NCBI RefSeq assembly: GCF_010509575.1 | Contig: NZ_CP048437.1 | Coordinates: 806,001 to 870,000 of the forward strand | DNA from: Faecalibacterium duncaniae | GTDB taxonomy: Bacteria; Bacillota; Clostridia; Oscillospirales; Ruminococcaceae | Direction of reading: 5' to 3' | Length of the DNA: 64,000 nucleotides | Shown here: one piece after another, positions 8,960 to 19,919 of the stretch | How the letters are laid out: each line of letters starts with the position of its first letter | How positions within the stretch are numbered: the stretch's first letter is position 1 | Program-made: the position numbers and the translations under genes | The notes under the pieces: model-generated | What the model was told of the DNA's origin: nothing | The model's input: the letters and a program-made list of their open reading frames with translations, nothing else | The model's database searches: none

Positions 8960-9114
8960 AGGATAAGAAAGGTATTTGAGGTGGTCAATTTCGTGGCAGC
9001 CACACGCCGATGGTAACGACAAGGGCTTAGGCTCTGAGAGATGCAGGAGAACGCCACGCCTGCCAAATACCAATCGATGGGGAACGGTTTAGATGCCGTT
9101 CCCCGTTCCTGTTT
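8960..9114 (+). ncRNA. Candidate structured RNA, unidentified
   Basis: Gene-free stretch with a nested fold: GGTATTTG (8971-8978) pairs with CAAATACC (9064-9071), and inside it CGTGGC (8992-8997) pairs with GCCACG (9053-9058). A GGGGAACGG/CCGTTCCCC hairpin with a weak T-rich tail follows (9079-9114), and a plausible promoter precedes. It does not match the SRP, RNase P, tmRNA, cobalamin or TPP consensus I know. It could be a small RNA of the AT-rich cassette. Confidence 0.4.
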
Positions 9115-9121
9115 GTATGAC

Positions 9122-9163
9122 AAAACCGCCCTTCCGGTTTGATACCGGAAGGGCGGTTTTTCT
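9122..9163. terminator. Bidirectional terminator
   Basis: AAAACCGCCCTTCCGGT/ACCGGAAGGGCGGTTTT, a 17-bp stem. It can end both the plus-strand unit and the minus-strand SGNH gene. Confidence 0.85.
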
Positions 9164-9178
9164 ATACGAATATTCAGC

Positions 9179-10081
9179 TTAAGCCGTCTGTTGGCCCACG
9201 GTGTGGGTGGCGAGATATTCCACCCAGGCGGGGTAGCCCTCGGGCTTGATGTGGATGCCGTCGGGTTGGGCGTATTCGGCTTTCAGGTCACCATTGTCGT
9301 CGGCAAGGGCTTCCCACAGGTTCAGAAAAGCGCAGTTCTTTTCCAGCGCAATGGCAGCCAGCTCATTGTTGATCTCGCACAGCCGCTCTTTGTACAGGCC
9401 GGGATGGCTGCTGCGCACCTCGGGCCGGACAGGCGTAATGGACTGCACGTAGATCTGCGTGTTGGGCAGGGCCTGGGAGATCATATCCAGCATGAGCCGG
9501 TAGTAGGTGAGAAAGCTGGAATAATCCCCGTCCCGGTTGAGCACGTTGGTGCCCAGCAGGATATACAGCACCGGGGGCTGCCGGGCTGTCAGCACCTCCA
9601 TGGGGACCTCGGTGCCGCCATCGGAGCGCTTGCAGGTGGTGCCATTGACCACAACGCTGGGGTTTGCGCCCCGGTAGGCGCAGAAAGAGGCCTCCGGCAG
9701 GCCGCTGGAATAGATCTGCATCCCCTGCGTCAGGCTGTCGCCCAGAAAACAGACGTTGGCAAAATAACTGCGGTCCACGGCGGTGGTGCGGTCCAGCGCG
9801 GCCAGCCGGAAATCCATGGCGGTGGACCCGGCAGAGGTGGTCTGCACGGTCAGCCGCCGCGCGGGCGTGTAGCTGATGGTGTTCCACTCGCTGCTCTGCA
9901 GCTCCTGCTGGAAGATGGTCGGGCCCTGCACGGCGGCAGGGCTCTGCTCCCGATGGAGGTGCTTCCACAGCAGGCCTACGGCGCTGAGCAGGATGAGCAG
10001 CACCAGCAGCCCGGCAACGGCAAAAGTCCTGCGCCAGCGCTTGCGCAGGATGCGGCGGCGGTATTCCTGATAATCGGCCAT
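9179..10081 (-). CDS. Membrane-anchored SGNH/GDSL hydrolase
   Basis: 300 residues. A short Arg-rich N-terminus is followed by one membrane helix (about 19-39), so the catalytic domain should face outside. Block I is FLGDSLTQG with nucleophile Ser about 116, block III GTN (in LLGTNVLN) and block V DGIHIKPEG with the Asp/His pair. Such enzymes deacylate sugars or lipids at the cell surface; the substrate is unknown. Start ATG with upstream promoter TTGCAC-17-TATAAT on the minus strand. Monocistronic. Confidence 0.85.
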   Translation of the reverse strand: MADYQEYRRRILRKRWRRTFAVAGLLVLLILLSAVGLLWKHLHREQSPAAVQGPTIFQQELQSSEWNTISYTPARRLTVQTTSAGSTAMDFRLAALDRTTAVDRSYFANVCFLGDSLTQGMQIYSSGLPEASFCAYRGANPSVVVNGTTCKRSDGGTEVPMEVLTARQPPVLYILLGTNVLNRDGDYSSFLTYYRLMLDMISQALPNTQIYVQSITPVRPEVRSSHPGLYKERLCEINNELAAIALEKNCAFLNLWEALADDNGDLKAEYAQPDGIHIKPEGYPAWVEYLATHTVGQQTA

Positions 10082-10116
10082 AAAAACACCCGGCTTTCTT
10101 TGTGTTCGTTACCCTC

Positions 10117-10145
10117 ATTATACAGCACCCGGCGGGGCCGTGCAA
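10117..10145 (-). promoter_or_regulatory. Promoter of the SGNH hydrolase gene
   Basis: Minus strand TTGCAC, 17 bases, TATAAT. Confidence 0.75.
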
Positions 10146-10180
10146 GTGGGCCGTGCTACTTTACGGCGGCAGATGCTTTG

Positions 10181-10189
10181 TGGTATAAT
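10181..10189 (+). promoter_or_regulatory. Extended -10 promoter of the cysteine desulfurase operon
   Basis: TGGTATAAT, an extended -10 element 75 bases before the gene; only a weak -35 is visible. Confidence 0.5.
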
Positions 10190-10263
10190 CATCATGGTTT
10201 AGTATGAAATCCTGTCGGCGGCGGGTGCCGCTGGCGTAACTGAGAAAGCAGGAATCAAAATTT

Positions 10264-11415
10264 ATGCTGCAAAACCCTGAATTGCATTATCTGGACAACG
10301 CCGCAACCACCATCGTGGCCCCGGAAGTGGCGGATGTCATCAACAAGGCCATGCGGGAGCACTGGGCCAACCCGTCCAGTCTGTATGCCCCCGGTGCCCG
10401 GAGCGAGGAAGCACTGAACGCCGCCCGCGCCGCCGTGGCCCGTACTCTGGGCTGCAAGAGCCGGGAGCTCTATTTTACCTCCTGCGGCAGCGAGAGCAAC
10501 AACATGGCCCTGCTGGGCGCGGCCCTGACCCGCAGGTTTGGCAAGGGCATCGTGGTGTCCGGCTTTGAGCACCCCAGCGTGCAGAAGCCGCTGGAGCGTC
10601 TGGCCGCCATGGGGTATGATGTGACCGTGGTGGACCCCGGCCCGGACGGTACGCTGGACATCGACCGGATGCTGGAGCATGTGGACAAAAACACCATCCT
10701 TGTGGCCTGCATGATGGTCAACAACGAAGTCGGCACCCGGAACGATGTGGAGCGCCTGGCCGCCGAGGTCAAGCGCCGCAACAGCCGCACCATCGTCCAT
10801 GTGGATGCCGTGCAGGCCTGGATGCGGGTGCCCATCAAGCTGGCGAACATCGACACGCTGGCTGTCAGCGGACACAAGATCCACGCGCCCAAGGGCATTG
10901 GTGCGCTCTACCTGAGCGACAGCCTGTATCAGGCGTTCCAGGCTCCCTATCTGGGCGGCGAGCAGGAGCGGGAGAAGCGCCCCGGCACCGAGAACCTGCC
11001 CTATGCGCTGGGCCTTGCTGCCGCGGCCACCCGCCTGAACAAGACCATGAAGAGCCGGGATGCTGCTGTGCGCGCCCTGAACCTGCGCCTGCGGGAAGGG
11101 CTGAAAGCCTTCCCGGAGGTGGTCATCAACAGCCCGGACAATGCGGTGCCCGAGGTGCTGAACTTCAGCGAGAACTGCATCAAGAGCGAGACCATGCTGG
11201 CCCATCTGGCACAGCAGCAGGTCTATGTCTCCTCGGCCAGTGCCTGCGGCCGGGGGCAGCCCAGCCACACCCTTGCCGCCATGGGCAGGGACCCGCTGGC
11301 CATCGACACGGCCATCCGTGTGTCCTTCTGTGCGGACAACACCCCCGAGGATGTGGACGCATTCCTCAACGCCTTCGAGGACGGAATGAAGCATTTGCAG
11401 AGAATCAAAAAGTAA
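10264..11415 (+). CDS. Cysteine desulfurase (NifS/IscS family)
   Basis: PLP enzyme that takes sulfur from cysteine as a persulfide. 383 residues. LDNAATT near the start, the PLP lysine in SGHKIHAPKG, and the sulfur-carrying Cys in the loop SSASACGRG, all in class V aminotransferase order. The next gene is thiI, so the likely job is supplying sulfur for 4-thiouridine in tRNA, as in the NifZ-ThiI pair of Bacillus. It could also serve Fe-S assembly. A copy of the MITE-like repeat lies between the two genes, but both face the same way. Confidence 0.93.
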   Translation: MLQNPELHYLDNAATTIVAPEVADVINKAMREHWANPSSLYAPGARSEEALNAARAAVARTLGCKSRELYFTSCGSESNNMALLGAALTRRFGKGIVVSGFEHPSVQKPLERLAAMGYDVTVVDPGPDGTLDIDRMLEHVDKNTILVACMMVNNEVGTRNDVERLAAEVKRRNSRTIVHVDAVQAWMRVPIKLANIDTLAVSGHKIHAPKGIGALYLSDSLYQAFQAPYLGGEQEREKRPGTENLPYALGLAAAATRLNKTMKSRDAAVRALNLRLREGLKAFPEVVINSPDNAVPEVLNFSENCIKSETMLAHLAQQQVYVSSASACGRGQPSHTLAAMGRDPLAIDTAIRVSFCADNTPEDVDAFLNAFEDGMKHLQRIKK

Positions 11416-11430
11416 AAAAGGAAAGCATCC

Positions 11431-11568
11431 TCACCCTCTCAGGCCGCTCCGCGTCCAGCTCCCCCAAAGGGGGAGCTCTTGACAAAACCGGAAACTTTGC
11501 GTGGAATGCCAAGGCCTCCCACTTTGGGGGAGGTGGCAGCGCGTCAGCGCTGACGGAGAGGGTGAGCC
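11431..11568 (+). repeat. MITE-like palindromic repeat, copy 3 (full length)
   Basis: About 138 bp bounded by inverted ends TCACCCTCTC and GAGAGGGTGA. Internal palindromes GCTCCCCCAAAGGGGGAGC and CTCCCACTTTGGGGGAG. Same architecture as copy 5 at 27177, which is in the opposite orientation. Confidence 0.85.
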
Positions 11569-11590
11569 AGCTATAATTAAGGAGAACTCT

Positions 11591-12790
11591 ATGCGTGAAA
11601 TTATTATGGGCTATCAGGGCGAGATGTCCCTGAAGGGCCTGAACCGCAACCAGTTTGAGTCGGCCATGATGAAGATCCTGCGCTACCGGCTCAAGACCGT
11701 GGGCAAGTTCAAGGTGTACTGCACCCAGTCTACCTTTTATATGGAGCCCGAAGAAGAGGACGTGGACATGGATCTGGCCTTTGACCGGGTGCGCACCGTG
11801 TTTGGTCTGGCGGCACTGAGCCGTGCCGTGGTCTGCGAAAAGGATTTTGATACCATCTGCCGGACTGCGGAGGAGTATCTGGGAGACAGCCTGCACGGCA
11901 TCAAGACCTTCAAGGTGGAGGCCCGCCGTTCGGATAAGACCTACCCCATGACCAGCCCTGAGCTGATGCGGGAGCTGGGCGCTTACCTGCTGGGGCTGCA
12001 CAACTACCTGCGGGTGGATGTGAAGAACCCCCAGTTCAAGGTCATTGTGGAGATTCGCGATTACGGTGCGTATATTCATGGCCCGAAAATACCCGGAGAG
12101 GGTGGCCTGCCCGTGGGGACCTCCGGCCGTGCCCTGAATATGCTCTCCGGCGGCATCGACAGCCCGGTGGCCGCTTACCGGATGGCAAAGCGCGGTCTGG
12201 CCCTGGATCACATCCATTTTGCGTCCCCTCCGTATACTTCTGAACGTGCAAAACTGAAAGTTAAAGCTCTGGCCCAGAAGATCACCCCCTATACAGGCAG
12301 CTCCAACCTGTTTGTGGTGCCCTACACAAAGCCCCAGGAGTATATCCGGGACAATGCCCCCGATGTGCTGTTCACGGTGCTGATGCGCCGCAGCATGATG
12401 CGCATTGCCAATCGTATTGCCACCAGACAGGGCTGCGAGGCCCTCATCACTGGCGAGAGTCTGGCTCAGGTGGCAAGCCAGACCGTCAAGGCCCTGCAGT
12501 GCACCGATGCTGCCCAGGATCTGCCCATCCTGCGCCCGCTGATCGGCATGGACAAGACCGAGATCATCGAGACTTCCCGCCACATTGGCACCTACGAGAC
12601 CAGCATCCTGCCCTATGAGGACTGCTGCACCATCTTCACCCCGCCGCACCCGAAGATCCGCCCCGAGCTGGCAGAGATCCTGGAGGCCGAAGCCGCCATG
12701 CCCGGTCTGGCAGAGCTGGAGGCCGAAGCTGCTGAGAACACCGAGCGGATCCGCATCCGCATTACGGACGAGATCGAGTTTGAGGGGTGA
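11591..12790 (+). CDS. thiI: tRNA uracil 4-sulfurtransferase ThiI
   Basis: Makes 4-thiouridine at position 8 of tRNA using sulfur from a desulfurase. 399 residues: N-terminal ferredoxin-like and THUMP domains (about 1-165), then the AANH/PP-loop domain with LSGGIDSPVA. No C-terminal rhodanese domain is present, as in many Gram-positive ThiI proteins. ITGESLAQVASQT, a family signature, is present. GGAG ribosome site 7 bases upstream. It ends just before cinA, so the two are probably co-transcribed. Confidence 0.96.
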   Translation: MREIIMGYQGEMSLKGLNRNQFESAMMKILRYRLKTVGKFKVYCTQSTFYMEPEEEDVDMDLAFDRVRTVFGLAALSRAVVCEKDFDTICRTAEEYLGDSLHGIKTFKVEARRSDKTYPMTSPELMRELGAYLLGLHNYLRVDVKNPQFKVIVEIRDYGAYIHGPKIPGEGGLPVGTSGRALNMLSGGIDSPVAAYRMAKRGLALDHIHFASPPYTSERAKLKVKALAQKITPYTGSSNLFVVPYTKPQEYIRDNAPDVLFTVLMRRSMMRIANRIATRQGCEALITGESLAQVASQTVKALQCTDAAQDLPILRPLIGMDKTEIIETSRHIGTYETSILPYEDCCTIFTPPHPKIRPELAEILEAEAAMPGLAELEAEAAENTERIRIRITDEIEFEG

Positions 12791-12795
12791 GCGGC

Positions 12796-14115
12796 ATGAC
12801 AGCGGAGATCATCAGTGTGGGCACCGAGCTGCTGCTCGGCAACATCCTCAACACCAATGCCCAGTACCTGAGCCGGGAGCTTGCTGAGCTGGGCATTACG
12901 GTCCAGCGGGAGAGCACCATCGGCGACAATCAGGGGCGGCTGGCGGACTTTGTCAACGAGGCAAAGAACCGCTGTGACCTGCTGGTATTCACCGGCGGTC
13001 TGGGCCCCACGGCAGATGACCTGACCAAGGAGACCGTTGCCGCCTGCTATGGCGATACGCTGGTCTTTGACGAGAGCGAGTGGGAGAAGATCACCGGTTA
13101 TTTTGCCCGCTCTGGCCGGGTGACCACGCCCAACAACCGCAAGCAGGCCATGGTGCCCGTAAAGGGGCGTAAGATCATCAACCACCACGGCACCGCCCCC
13201 GGTGCATGGTTTGAGCAGGAGGGCCGCTGTGCTGTCCTGATGCCGGGCGTGCCCAGTGAGATGAAGGCCATGTGGAACGAGAGCGTCCGCCCCCTGCTGA
13301 TGAAGCGTCAGAACTGCACCCTGCACTCTGTCACCCTGCGGGTGCTGGGCGGCGAGAGCAGCCTGGAATATCAGGTGCGTGATCTGCTGGAAAACGCCAA
13401 CCCGACTGCTGCAATCTACTGTAAGACCGGTGAGTGCGAGATCCGCATCACCGCCCGGGCTGCTTCCGATGCGGAAGGCGAAAAAATGTGCCGGGAATAT
13501 GCCAAAAAGTTCTATGATCTGCTGGGCGATGCGGTGTATGATGAGGATGTGGCCGGGCTGGAGGAGACACTGGTGCGCACCTTAAAGGAAAAGGGGCTCA
13601 CCCTCTCCACCGCCGAGAGCTGCACCGGCGGGCTGATCGCACAGCGTATCACCTCGGTGCCGGGCTCCAGTGAAGTGTTCGGCTACGGCTTTGTGACCTA
13701 TTGGGAGGCTGCCAAGGCCAGGCTGGTGGGCGTGGAACCGGATGTCATTGCAAAGTACAATGTGGTGTCGGCCCCCGTGGCCGCCCAGATGGCGCTGGGG
13801 GCCGCGCAGGCCGCCGGTGCTGAGATTGGCATCAGCGTGACCGGCGTGGCCGGGCCGACCGGTGGAGATGCCCTCCGCCCGGTGGGCACGGTGTATCTGG
13901 GCGCGGCCCGGGGCGAGACGGTGTATGTAAAAAAGCTGTCCGTCTCCCGGCCCGACCGTGCATTGGTGCGTGCCCGTGCCGCGCAGGCCGCCCTGGAGCT
14001 GGCCCTGCGGCTGGCACAGGGAAAAGTTCCTGCAGGCACAGAGCCCCTTGCCCGGGACGCACAGCACAGCGCCGAAGCGCTGGACAAGCTGAACGAGGTG
14101 TTCCTGGGCCACTAA
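12796..14115 (+). CDS. cinA: CinA family protein, NMN deamidase
   Basis: 439 residues. The N-terminal MoCF-like domain begins MTAEIISVGTELLLGNILN and carries GGLGPTADDLT. A KH-like middle segment follows, then the C-terminal amidohydrolase domain with STAESCTGGLIAQR and VPGSSEVFGYGFVTY. CinA proteins deamidate nicotinamide mononucleotide and, in some species, hydrolyse ADP-ribose. The ATG at 12796 gives the family start; the GTG at 12787 overlapping the thiI stop is less likely. The following gene is a degenerate copy of its C-terminal half. Confidence 0.95.
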   Translation: MTAEIISVGTELLLGNILNTNAQYLSRELAELGITVQRESTIGDNQGRLADFVNEAKNRCDLLVFTGGLGPTADDLTKETVAACYGDTLVFDESEWEKITGYFARSGRVTTPNNRKQAMVPVKGRKIINHHGTAPGAWFEQEGRCAVLMPGVPSEMKAMWNESVRPLLMKRQNCTLHSVTLRVLGGESSLEYQVRDLLENANPTAAIYCKTGECEIRITARAASDAEGEKMCREYAKKFYDLLGDAVYDEDVAGLEETLVRTLKEKGLTLSTAESCTGGLIAQRITSVPGSSEVFGYGFVTYWEAAKARLVGVEPDVIAKYNVVSAPVAAQMALGAAQAAGAEIGISVTGVAGPTGGDALRPVGTVYLGAARGETVYVKKLSVSRPDRALVRARAAQAALELALRLAQGKVPAGTEPLARDAQHSAEALDKLNEVFLGH

Positions 14116-14134
14116 AAGGCAGGGGGAATGCAGG

Positions 14135-15034
14135 TTGACACAGCAACAGGAGACCGGGTGTGTGCTGCGGTTGTTCGGTGCGCAGTCCACAGCGGTGGGC
14201 AAAACGGTGGAAAACTTTCCGCCCCAGTGGCGGGCCGCAGCCCGGTGGAAGAGCCGGGGCGCGGAAACGCTGGTGGCCCTGCAGGCGCAGAGCCCTTCCG
14301 GGCTGAAAAAGGCCGCGCAGGCCCTGCGGCAGGCGTTTTCGGCAGACCTGTACGGGGCAGGAGAGACCACTCTGCCTGCCGCCGTGGTGGAGGCGCTGGA
14401 ACGGCACGATAAGCTGCTCATCTGTGCGGATGCTGCCGCCGGTGCCCTGCTGGAAGCCCGGCTCGAGAACCTGCCCGGGGCCGAGAAGGTCTTTGATTTT
14501 GGCGCGGTGAGCTATGCCAACCCCAAGACCGGCCCGCTGATCGAAAAGCGTGCCCGTGCCCGCCTGCCCAAAGACTGCACCGACCCGCTCCGGCAGGCGC
14601 TGGCCCGGGCTCAGGCTGCCCGCCGCGTGGTGGGGGCAGATCTCTCCGCCGCCTGTGCCGAGCGGGAAAGTGACTGTGTGCTGGTGCTCAGCTGCAGGAA
14701 GGGCTGCTTTCTGCGCACCGTCCCGGCGGGGGAGAACCCCGCTCTCTGGCTGCTGGATATCATCCGGCGCACGGCGGCAAACAAGCCTCAGGCTGAGGGG
14801 ACAGGCTTCCTGCCTGCCCGCAGGGCTGCAAAGAAGGATGTTCTGCCCAGCCCCCAGCCCAGGCGGCATCCCCTGCGCCGGGTGTGCATGACGCTGCTGG
14901 TGCTGGCTCTGCTGGCGGCTCTCGCCGCGGTGGGGGCGTGGAAATATACCAACGGCAATTTCTACGCCCTGCCGGAACAGCTGCGCGCTCTGCTGACGGA
15001 GCACGTTCCCCGCCCGGGGGCGACATTGGTATAG
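14135..15034 (+). CDS. Degenerate CinA-like paralogue with C-terminal membrane anchor
   Basis: 299 residues, TTG start fixed by AGGGGGA 8 bases upstream. It aligns by eye to the last two domains of the adjacent cinA: LRLFGAQST with LRVLGGESS, and ICADAAAGALLEARLENLPG followed by AEKVFDFGAVSY with STAESCTGGLIAQRITSVPG followed by SSEVFGYGFVTY. The conserved ESCTGG is lost, so the amidohydrolase activity is probably gone. A basic linker (about 220-248) leads to one membrane helix (about 250-269) and a 30-residue tail. I infer a tandem duplication turned into a membrane-tethered, non-catalytic protein. Function unknown. A strong terminator ends the unit. Confidence 0.7.
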   Translation: MTQQQETGCVLRLFGAQSTAVGKTVENFPPQWRAAARWKSRGAETLVALQAQSPSGLKKAAQALRQAFSADLYGAGETTLPAAVVEALERHDKLLICADAAAGALLEARLENLPGAEKVFDFGAVSYANPKTGPLIEKRARARLPKDCTDPLRQALARAQAARRVVGADLSAACAERESDCVLVLSCRKGCFLRTVPAGENPALWLLDIIRRTAANKPQAEGTGFLPARRAAKKDVLPSPQPRRHPLRRVCMTLLVLALLAALAAVGAWKYTNGNFYALPEQLRALLTEHVPRPGATLV

Positions 15035-15038
15035 GACC

Positions 15039-15084
15039 GACCCTCTCCGTCATTGCTGCGCAATGCCGGAGAGGGTCTTTTTTT
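15039..15084 (+). terminator. Terminator of the thiI-cinA unit
   Basis: GACCCTCTCCG/CGGAGAGGGTC with inner GCATTG-like pairing, then TTTTTTT. Confidence 0.85.
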
Positions 15085-15136
15085 CTAAATTAACAGAAAG
15101 TTCACCCAAAAAACGGATAAAATCTATCCATCGGGT

Positions 15137-15165
15137 TTGACGGGTTTTCAGCTTTGGTGTATCAT
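15137..15165 (+). promoter_or_regulatory. Promoter of secA
   Basis: TTGACG, 17 bases, TATCAT. Confidence 0.65.
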
Positions 15166-15235
15166 ATAAACAGTATGTGGTTTTTCCGCTGTTGGGCGGC
15201 CTGCCGCCCCGATTTTTGATAGATGAGGTGTAACA

Positions 15236-18076
<2,841 letters not shown>

Positions 18077-18126
18077 GTTGGTAACTAAAAATTGTGTTCG
18101 TATCGGAACAGTGTCCACCGATCTTG

Positions 18127-18213
18127 ATGCATAAACCCCATCCCCGAAAAGAACTGCTGGAATATCAGGTCAAGCAATTGATTCAAATTCTGGAACAGGA
18201 GGGACTTCTGTGA
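18127..18213 (+). pseudogene. Possible HicA toxin remnant (C-terminal piece)
   Basis: A 28-codon frame, MHKPHPRKELLEYQVKQLIQ plus eight more residues, directly before the hicB-like gene and overlapping its GTG start by 4 bases. PHPRKEL...QVKQLIQILEQEGLL resembles the C-terminal end of HicA-type toxins (PHP-K-L...L..IL...G). The frame is closed 15 codons upstream by a stop at 18082, leaving too little room for a complete toxin before secA. It could instead be a chance or short leader peptide. Confidence 0.4.
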
Positions 18214-18548
18214 ATAACACGATGGAGTACAAGGGCTATGTTGGCAGTGTGGAGTTCTCGGAGGAAGATGGCCTGTTTTATGGCAAGGTCATGGGGATCC
18301 GGGCTCTGATCTCTTACGAGGGCAGCACCGCTACAGAGCTGGTAAATGATTTCCACGGTGCAGTGGATGATTATCTGGCATTGTGCGAGGAAAACCACAC
18401 AGAACCGGAATGTGCCTATAAGGGGAGCTTCAATGTCCGCATTTCCCCGGAATTGCACAAGCAGGCGGTCATTTTTGCAATGGCCCACAATATGAGTCTG
18501 AACAGTCTGGTGGAAAATTCCATTGAACAGGCTGTCCATGCAGGCTGA
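18210..18548 (+). CDS. HicB-like antitoxin
   Basis: 112 residues. An N-terminal partial RNase-H-like fold (YKGYVGSVEFSEEDGLFYGK onward, with VMGIRALISYEG) leads to a C-terminal ribbon-helix-helix (FNVRISPELHKQAVIFAMAH, then NMSLNSLVENSIEQAV). This is the HicB pattern: bind the toxin with the first half and operator DNA with the second. GTG start 7 bases after CAGGAGGGA. A complete hicA partner is not present; only a possible remnant lies upstream. It may now act as a solitary regulator. Confidence 0.8.
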   Translation: MNNTMEYKGYVGSVEFSEEDGLFYGKVMGIRALISYEGSTATELVNDFHGAVDDYLALCEENHTEPECAYKGSFNVRISPELHKQAVIFAMAHNMSLNSLVENSIEQAVHAG

Positions 18549-18576
18549 AAATCAAACAGAACGGGAGCTGACTGAT

Positions 18577-19797
18577 ATGTTGACTGCAAAAGAACTGCTG
18601 GGCTGTGCCCAGGCGCTGGAACCCCAGCTGGTGGAGTGGCGGCGCACCCTGCACCGTCACCCGGAGGTGGGCTTTGATCTGACCCAGACCAAGGCACTGG
18701 TGAAAAAGGCCCTGACCGAGATGGGCTACGAGCCCAAGGACTGCGGCAAGGCCGGTGTCATTGCGCTGGCAGGCGGCAAAAAGCCCGGCAAGACCATCCT
18801 GCTGCGGGGCGATATGGATGCCCTGCCCATTCAGGAGGAATCCGGCGTGGATTACGCTTCCGAGGTGCCGGGCAAGATGCACGGCTGCGGCCACGATATG
18901 CACACGGCAATGATGCTGGGTGCTGCCCAGCTGCTCAAGGAGCACGAGGACGAGATCGAGGGCACCGTCAAGCTGGAGTTCCAGCCCGCCGAGGAGATCT
19001 TCCAGGGCTCGCCCGATATGATCGCCAACGGCCTGCTGGAAAACCCCAGCGTGGATGCGGCAGTCATGTTCCATGTGCTGGGCGGAATGCCCATTCCCGC
19101 CGGTGTGGTGCTGGTGCCTGCCTGCGGCGGCATCACCATGGCAAGCTGTGAGCAGTATCACATCATCGTCCACGGCAAGGGCGGCCACGGTTCCATGCCG
19201 GAAAAGTGCATCGACCCCATCACGGCGGCGGCACACATCCACATTGCCCTGCAGGAGATCAACAGCCGGGAGCTGGATGCCCACAGCTTTGGCGTGTTCA
19301 CCACCGGCCGCTTCCAGGCAGGCGCGGCCTCCAATGTCATCCCGGACAGCGCGGAGATGTGGGGCACCATCCGCACCACCGACCCCGAGGGCGCAGTGAC
19401 GGAGCTGCTGCACAAGCGGATGACCGAGATCGTGCAGGGGGTGGCTACGGCTTACCGCTGCACCGCCGAGATCACCTTCAGTGATTACTGTCCCTGCATG
19501 GTGGTGGACAAGGAGCTTGCCGGCAACGCCCTGACCTATATGGGTGAGCTGCTGGGCAAGGGTGCAATGGATATGACCCCGATGACCGGCGGCAAGCCCG
19601 GCGGCGGCAGCGAGGATTTCGCGTTCGTCAGCCATGAGGTGCCCACCGTGAGCATGTTCCTGACGGCGGGCAACGCCAACGAGGGCTACACCTACGGCCA
19701 GCATCACCCCAAGGTGAAGTTTGATGACAGCGTCCTCTTTGAGGGCAGCGCGGCCTACGCCTATATGGCCCTGCGCTGGCTGCAGGAGCACAAGTGA
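18577..19797 (+). CDS. M20 family amidohydrolase
   Basis: Zinc-dependent aminoacylase/carboxypeptidase family, 406 residues, cytoplasmic. WRRTLHRHPEVGFDLTQT is the classic start, then LRGDMDALPIQEE, MHGCGHDMHTAMMLGAA, EFQPAEE and GGGSEDFAFVS, which supply the metal ligands and catalytic Glu. Likely substrates are N-acyl amino acids or hippurate-like compounds; the exact one cannot be told. The ATG at 18577 follows GGGAG at good spacing and fits the family start; an in-frame start at 18523 would overlap hicB. Terminator follows. Confidence 0.9.
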   Translation: MLTAKELLGCAQALEPQLVEWRRTLHRHPEVGFDLTQTKALVKKALTEMGYEPKDCGKAGVIALAGGKKPGKTILLRGDMDALPIQEESGVDYASEVPGKMHGCGHDMHTAMMLGAAQLLKEHEDEIEGTVKLEFQPAEEIFQGSPDMIANGLLENPSVDAAVMFHVLGGMPIPAGVVLVPACGGITMASCEQYHIIVHGKGGHGSMPEKCIDPITAAAHIHIALQEINSRELDAHSFGVFTTGRFQAGAASNVIPDSAEMWGTIRTTDPEGAVTELLHKRMTEIVQGVATAYRCTAEITFSDYCPCMVVDKELAGNALTYMGELLGKGAMDMTPMTGGKPGGGSEDFAFVSHEVPTVSMFLTAGNANEGYTYGQHHPKVKFDDSVLFEGSAAYAYMALRWLQEHK

Positions 19798-19809
19798 TCG
19801 GATAAAAAC

Positions 19810-19850
19810 AAAGACCTCCTCTGGAAAACGGCCAGAGGAGGTCTTTCTAT
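19810..19850 (+). terminator. Terminator after the amidohydrolase
   Basis: AAAGACCTCCTCTGG/CCAGAGGAGGTCTTT, a perfect 15-bp stem. Confidence 0.85.
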
Positions 19851-19857
19851 ATTATGG

Positions 19858-19890
19858 GCAAAAAGGCCGAGCAACGGAAAAGCCTTTGCC
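19858..19890 (-). terminator. Probable terminator of queT
   Basis: On the minus strand AAAGGC pairs nearby with GCCTTT, followed by TTGCCC. It is weaker than the other terminators here. Confidence 0.45.
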
Positions 19891-19919
19891 TTATGAATCT
19901 GTCTTGTCTGCCTGCTCGA

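Noticed and set aside
8960..9071. Cobalamin riboswitch reading of the candidate RNA
   Set aside because: A GCAGGAGAAC stretch recalls one piece of the cobalamin box, but the other conserved boxes are absent and no B12 gene follows.
8926..9123. 65-codon minus-strand frame across the candidate RNA
   Set aside because: No ribosome site or family resemblance; the palindromic structure better explains the region.
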